Below are positions 62,224 to 64,000 of a DNA stretch of 64,000 nt, piece after piece. The stretch is from Sitta carolinensis (lineage: Eukaryota > Chordata > Aves > Passeriformes > Sittidae): NCBI GenBank assembly GCA_032173965.1, contig CM063290.1, positions 7,342,001-7,406,000 on the forward strand. Direction: 5' to 3'. Every line of letters starts with the position of its first letter. Position 1 is the stretch's first letter. The notes under the pieces are model-generated. The model was not told where the DNA came from and searched no databases. It saw nothing but the letters and a program-made list of their open reading frames with translations. The position numbers were made by a program, and so were the translations under genes.

Positions 62224-64000
62224 ATCAAACCCTGCAGAGGGGCAGGTTATTTGCACAACAGTTGTAGAGGCTCTTCCCTCAGAATGAATAAACCATTTAG
62301 AATTGTACTTTGTAAAGTGCACAGTTGCCATAAATGGGATGAGAATTTTTTTTTCCCCTGAATTGGGCCCTTTGTACTGAAATGTGTAGTTAGCACAAAT
62401 ATTCATCCTCCTCTGCTGTATAAGCTGAAAGGGCCCAGAGGAAACTTGAAAGTGCAAGTCACACTGACATTTCACTCATCAGTCCTTTGCCCTGATATTG
62501 TAACATCTCTGCTCCTAGGCAAAGGCAAAGTGGGGAACACATCCAGCTAACAGGACAAAAGTTTAACTCTTCATGAGTGGTAAAATTCAGGGCTGAAACA
62601 GCGATTTTATATTAATTAAATTCCCTGTTTCCTTTTATAATTGTGAGGTTCAGGAGCAGGAACCTCACACAGTTCTGAAGCAAAAGAGATGTGTGTGGAC
62701 TGCTTATTTGTTGAAAACCTACAGTGAGTGCTACAGTGCTTAGAAGGGAACTGTAATTGCTCTGAGCTTTTCCTCTTCTGGGGTGTATAGTACTCTGATC
62801 TTCATAATCCTGGGTATTGAGAAACTGAATAACAGTTGTCTTGTTTAAAGTGAAAAACATCAATTGCATCTCTCCTCCCAGACTCTTCCCTGGCAGTATT
62901 GCCTTGAAAAGCAATTTTCCTCCAGAAGCACTGACACATTTGAGTCCGTAAAAATTAAGATGTTATGTTAGCCCTCCAGATTCTGAAAGCAAATCACCAA
63001 CAATACTCCTTATTTAAATATCTTATATGAACATAACAAATAAAAGCATGCATAAGAGAATAAAATTTGTATGTTTTAGATAAAAATATATACTTTTCAT
63101 ATGTGGCATTTGTGGTGGAATGCTGCTCTGATCAGAACAGCTTCAGCATTAAGGTAGCTGTAATAATAATCATCTCCATGAAAATATTTATACTCGTTAT
63201 AAGTAATGCTTCTATTTTTCTAGCCAGGATCTCACTACATATTTTATTTTAATGTCTCTCCATTGGTATTTTCCTTCAGAGTCACATTAGAAATAACTAA
63301 CAGACAAATCACTTGTACACATGCTTTAGAGTACTAGAAACAAACAAATAAAGCCCCCCAAGTAATTGTCAGCCCATGTCAGCAATTCAGTTATTAGGAT
63401 CACATAAACCCATGTCTTATATATTCCACCCAGAATTGTTTTAAGGTCCTTGTATGCATAGAATTTTGAAATATATTATTTGAATATAAAAGTAGATTAT
63501 GTATTTCCCTGTGGCTGGCCAAATGTCTTTCCAACAAAGAGTAAAATAAGAAGGCTATTTTTTTGTGTAAAAGAGTGATCTTTTTAGTCATGCTTGATTG
63601 CTTTTTCAGGACTGTCTCCATTTATAATGAGATATTCTTGGACTCATTTGAACCAGAAAGTTTAGTAAAATTGTTACATTTTTTACATAAAATACCTTGA
63701 ATTATTTAAACTGTCTCGAAGTCAGTATTTTTGAAATATGTGATATATATTGGATTTTTTGCTTCACAGGCTGAACATGACTAAAATTGGAAATATATTT
63801 AGCATATTTACAAGAAATATTTGTTTTAATCTTTCATACTTGTCAGCACTTCACACTAATTTAGTCTTATCTGCTGCTAAGGAGTTACACAGTAAGGGAT
63901 GCTCTTGTTATTCAAATCCCTATTAATGTTTCATATCATAGTTTGGCAAGAAACCTGTGACTCTATTGGGTTGTGATACAGGAAAGTTTTAATTATCTGT
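62224..64000. other. Non-coding stretch to the window end
   Basis: No gene is seen. AATTGGGCCC near 62362-62371 may be another arm of the same palindromic repeat family. The remainder is AT-rich. A 137-codon minus-strand frame (62062-62475) crosses the palindromic repeat and is therefore not taken as a gene. Confidence 0.6.

Noticed and set aside
62062..62475. 137-codon minus-strand frame
   Set aside because: It runs across the palindromic sauropsid repeat, so the frame is repeat-derived sequence rather than a coding exon.
1..64000. CRISPR array, operons, prokaryotic or phage genes
   Set aside because: No regularly spaced repeats, ribosome-binding sites or dense coding; repeats are those of a bird nuclear genome.

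Overview
This is a stretch of vertebrate nuclear DNA, almost certainly from a bird. It is AT-rich and CpG-poor, no open reading frame exceeds 156 codons, and there is no operon-like or otherwise dense coding. The recognisable repeats are those of a bird genome: three short relics of CR1 LINEs, a near full-length avian ERVL-type solo LTR, two old MIR-family SINE relics of the kind shared by sauropsids, and two relics of the palindromic GGGCCTGATCC-type repeats familiar from turtles, crocodilians and birds. These identifications rest on recalled consensus sequences, not on a database search. The exact species cannot be told.

I find no protein-coding exon, rRNA, tRNA or other RNA gene that I can support. 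The window reads as a gene desert or the inside of a very large intron. Almost every reading frame looks like chance; the exception is a decayed LINE reverse transcriptase.

Layout. 1-5.4 kb: non-coding, with a 731-bp block between two perfect 16-bp direct repeats (2137-2899), a 19-bp palindrome and an inverted pair of CRE-like sites. 5.4-14 kb: non-coding, with a CR1 scrap and one palindromic-repeat relic near 11.9 kb. 14.07-14.42 kb: a CpG-rich patch just downstream of a TATA-like box. 14.4-29.5 kb: AT-rich, with poly-A tracts and a perfect 11-bp-stem hairpin. 29.5-39.6 kb: two SINE relics with an A/AAACC-rich tract, palindromes and a homeodomain-site cluster between them. 39.6-46.7 kb: unique sequence with an RFX X-box-like site. 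46,662-47,260: solo LTR. 51,965-52,634: a non-CR1 LINE reverse-transcriptase relic, the most unusual item here. 52.6-64 kb: unique sequence with two CR1 relics, a second palindromic repeat at 62.2 kb and several stretches that look like conserved regulatory DNA.

No genes work together here. Any function is probably regulatory (enhancer-like) or an unseen non-coding transcript, and that is inference only.
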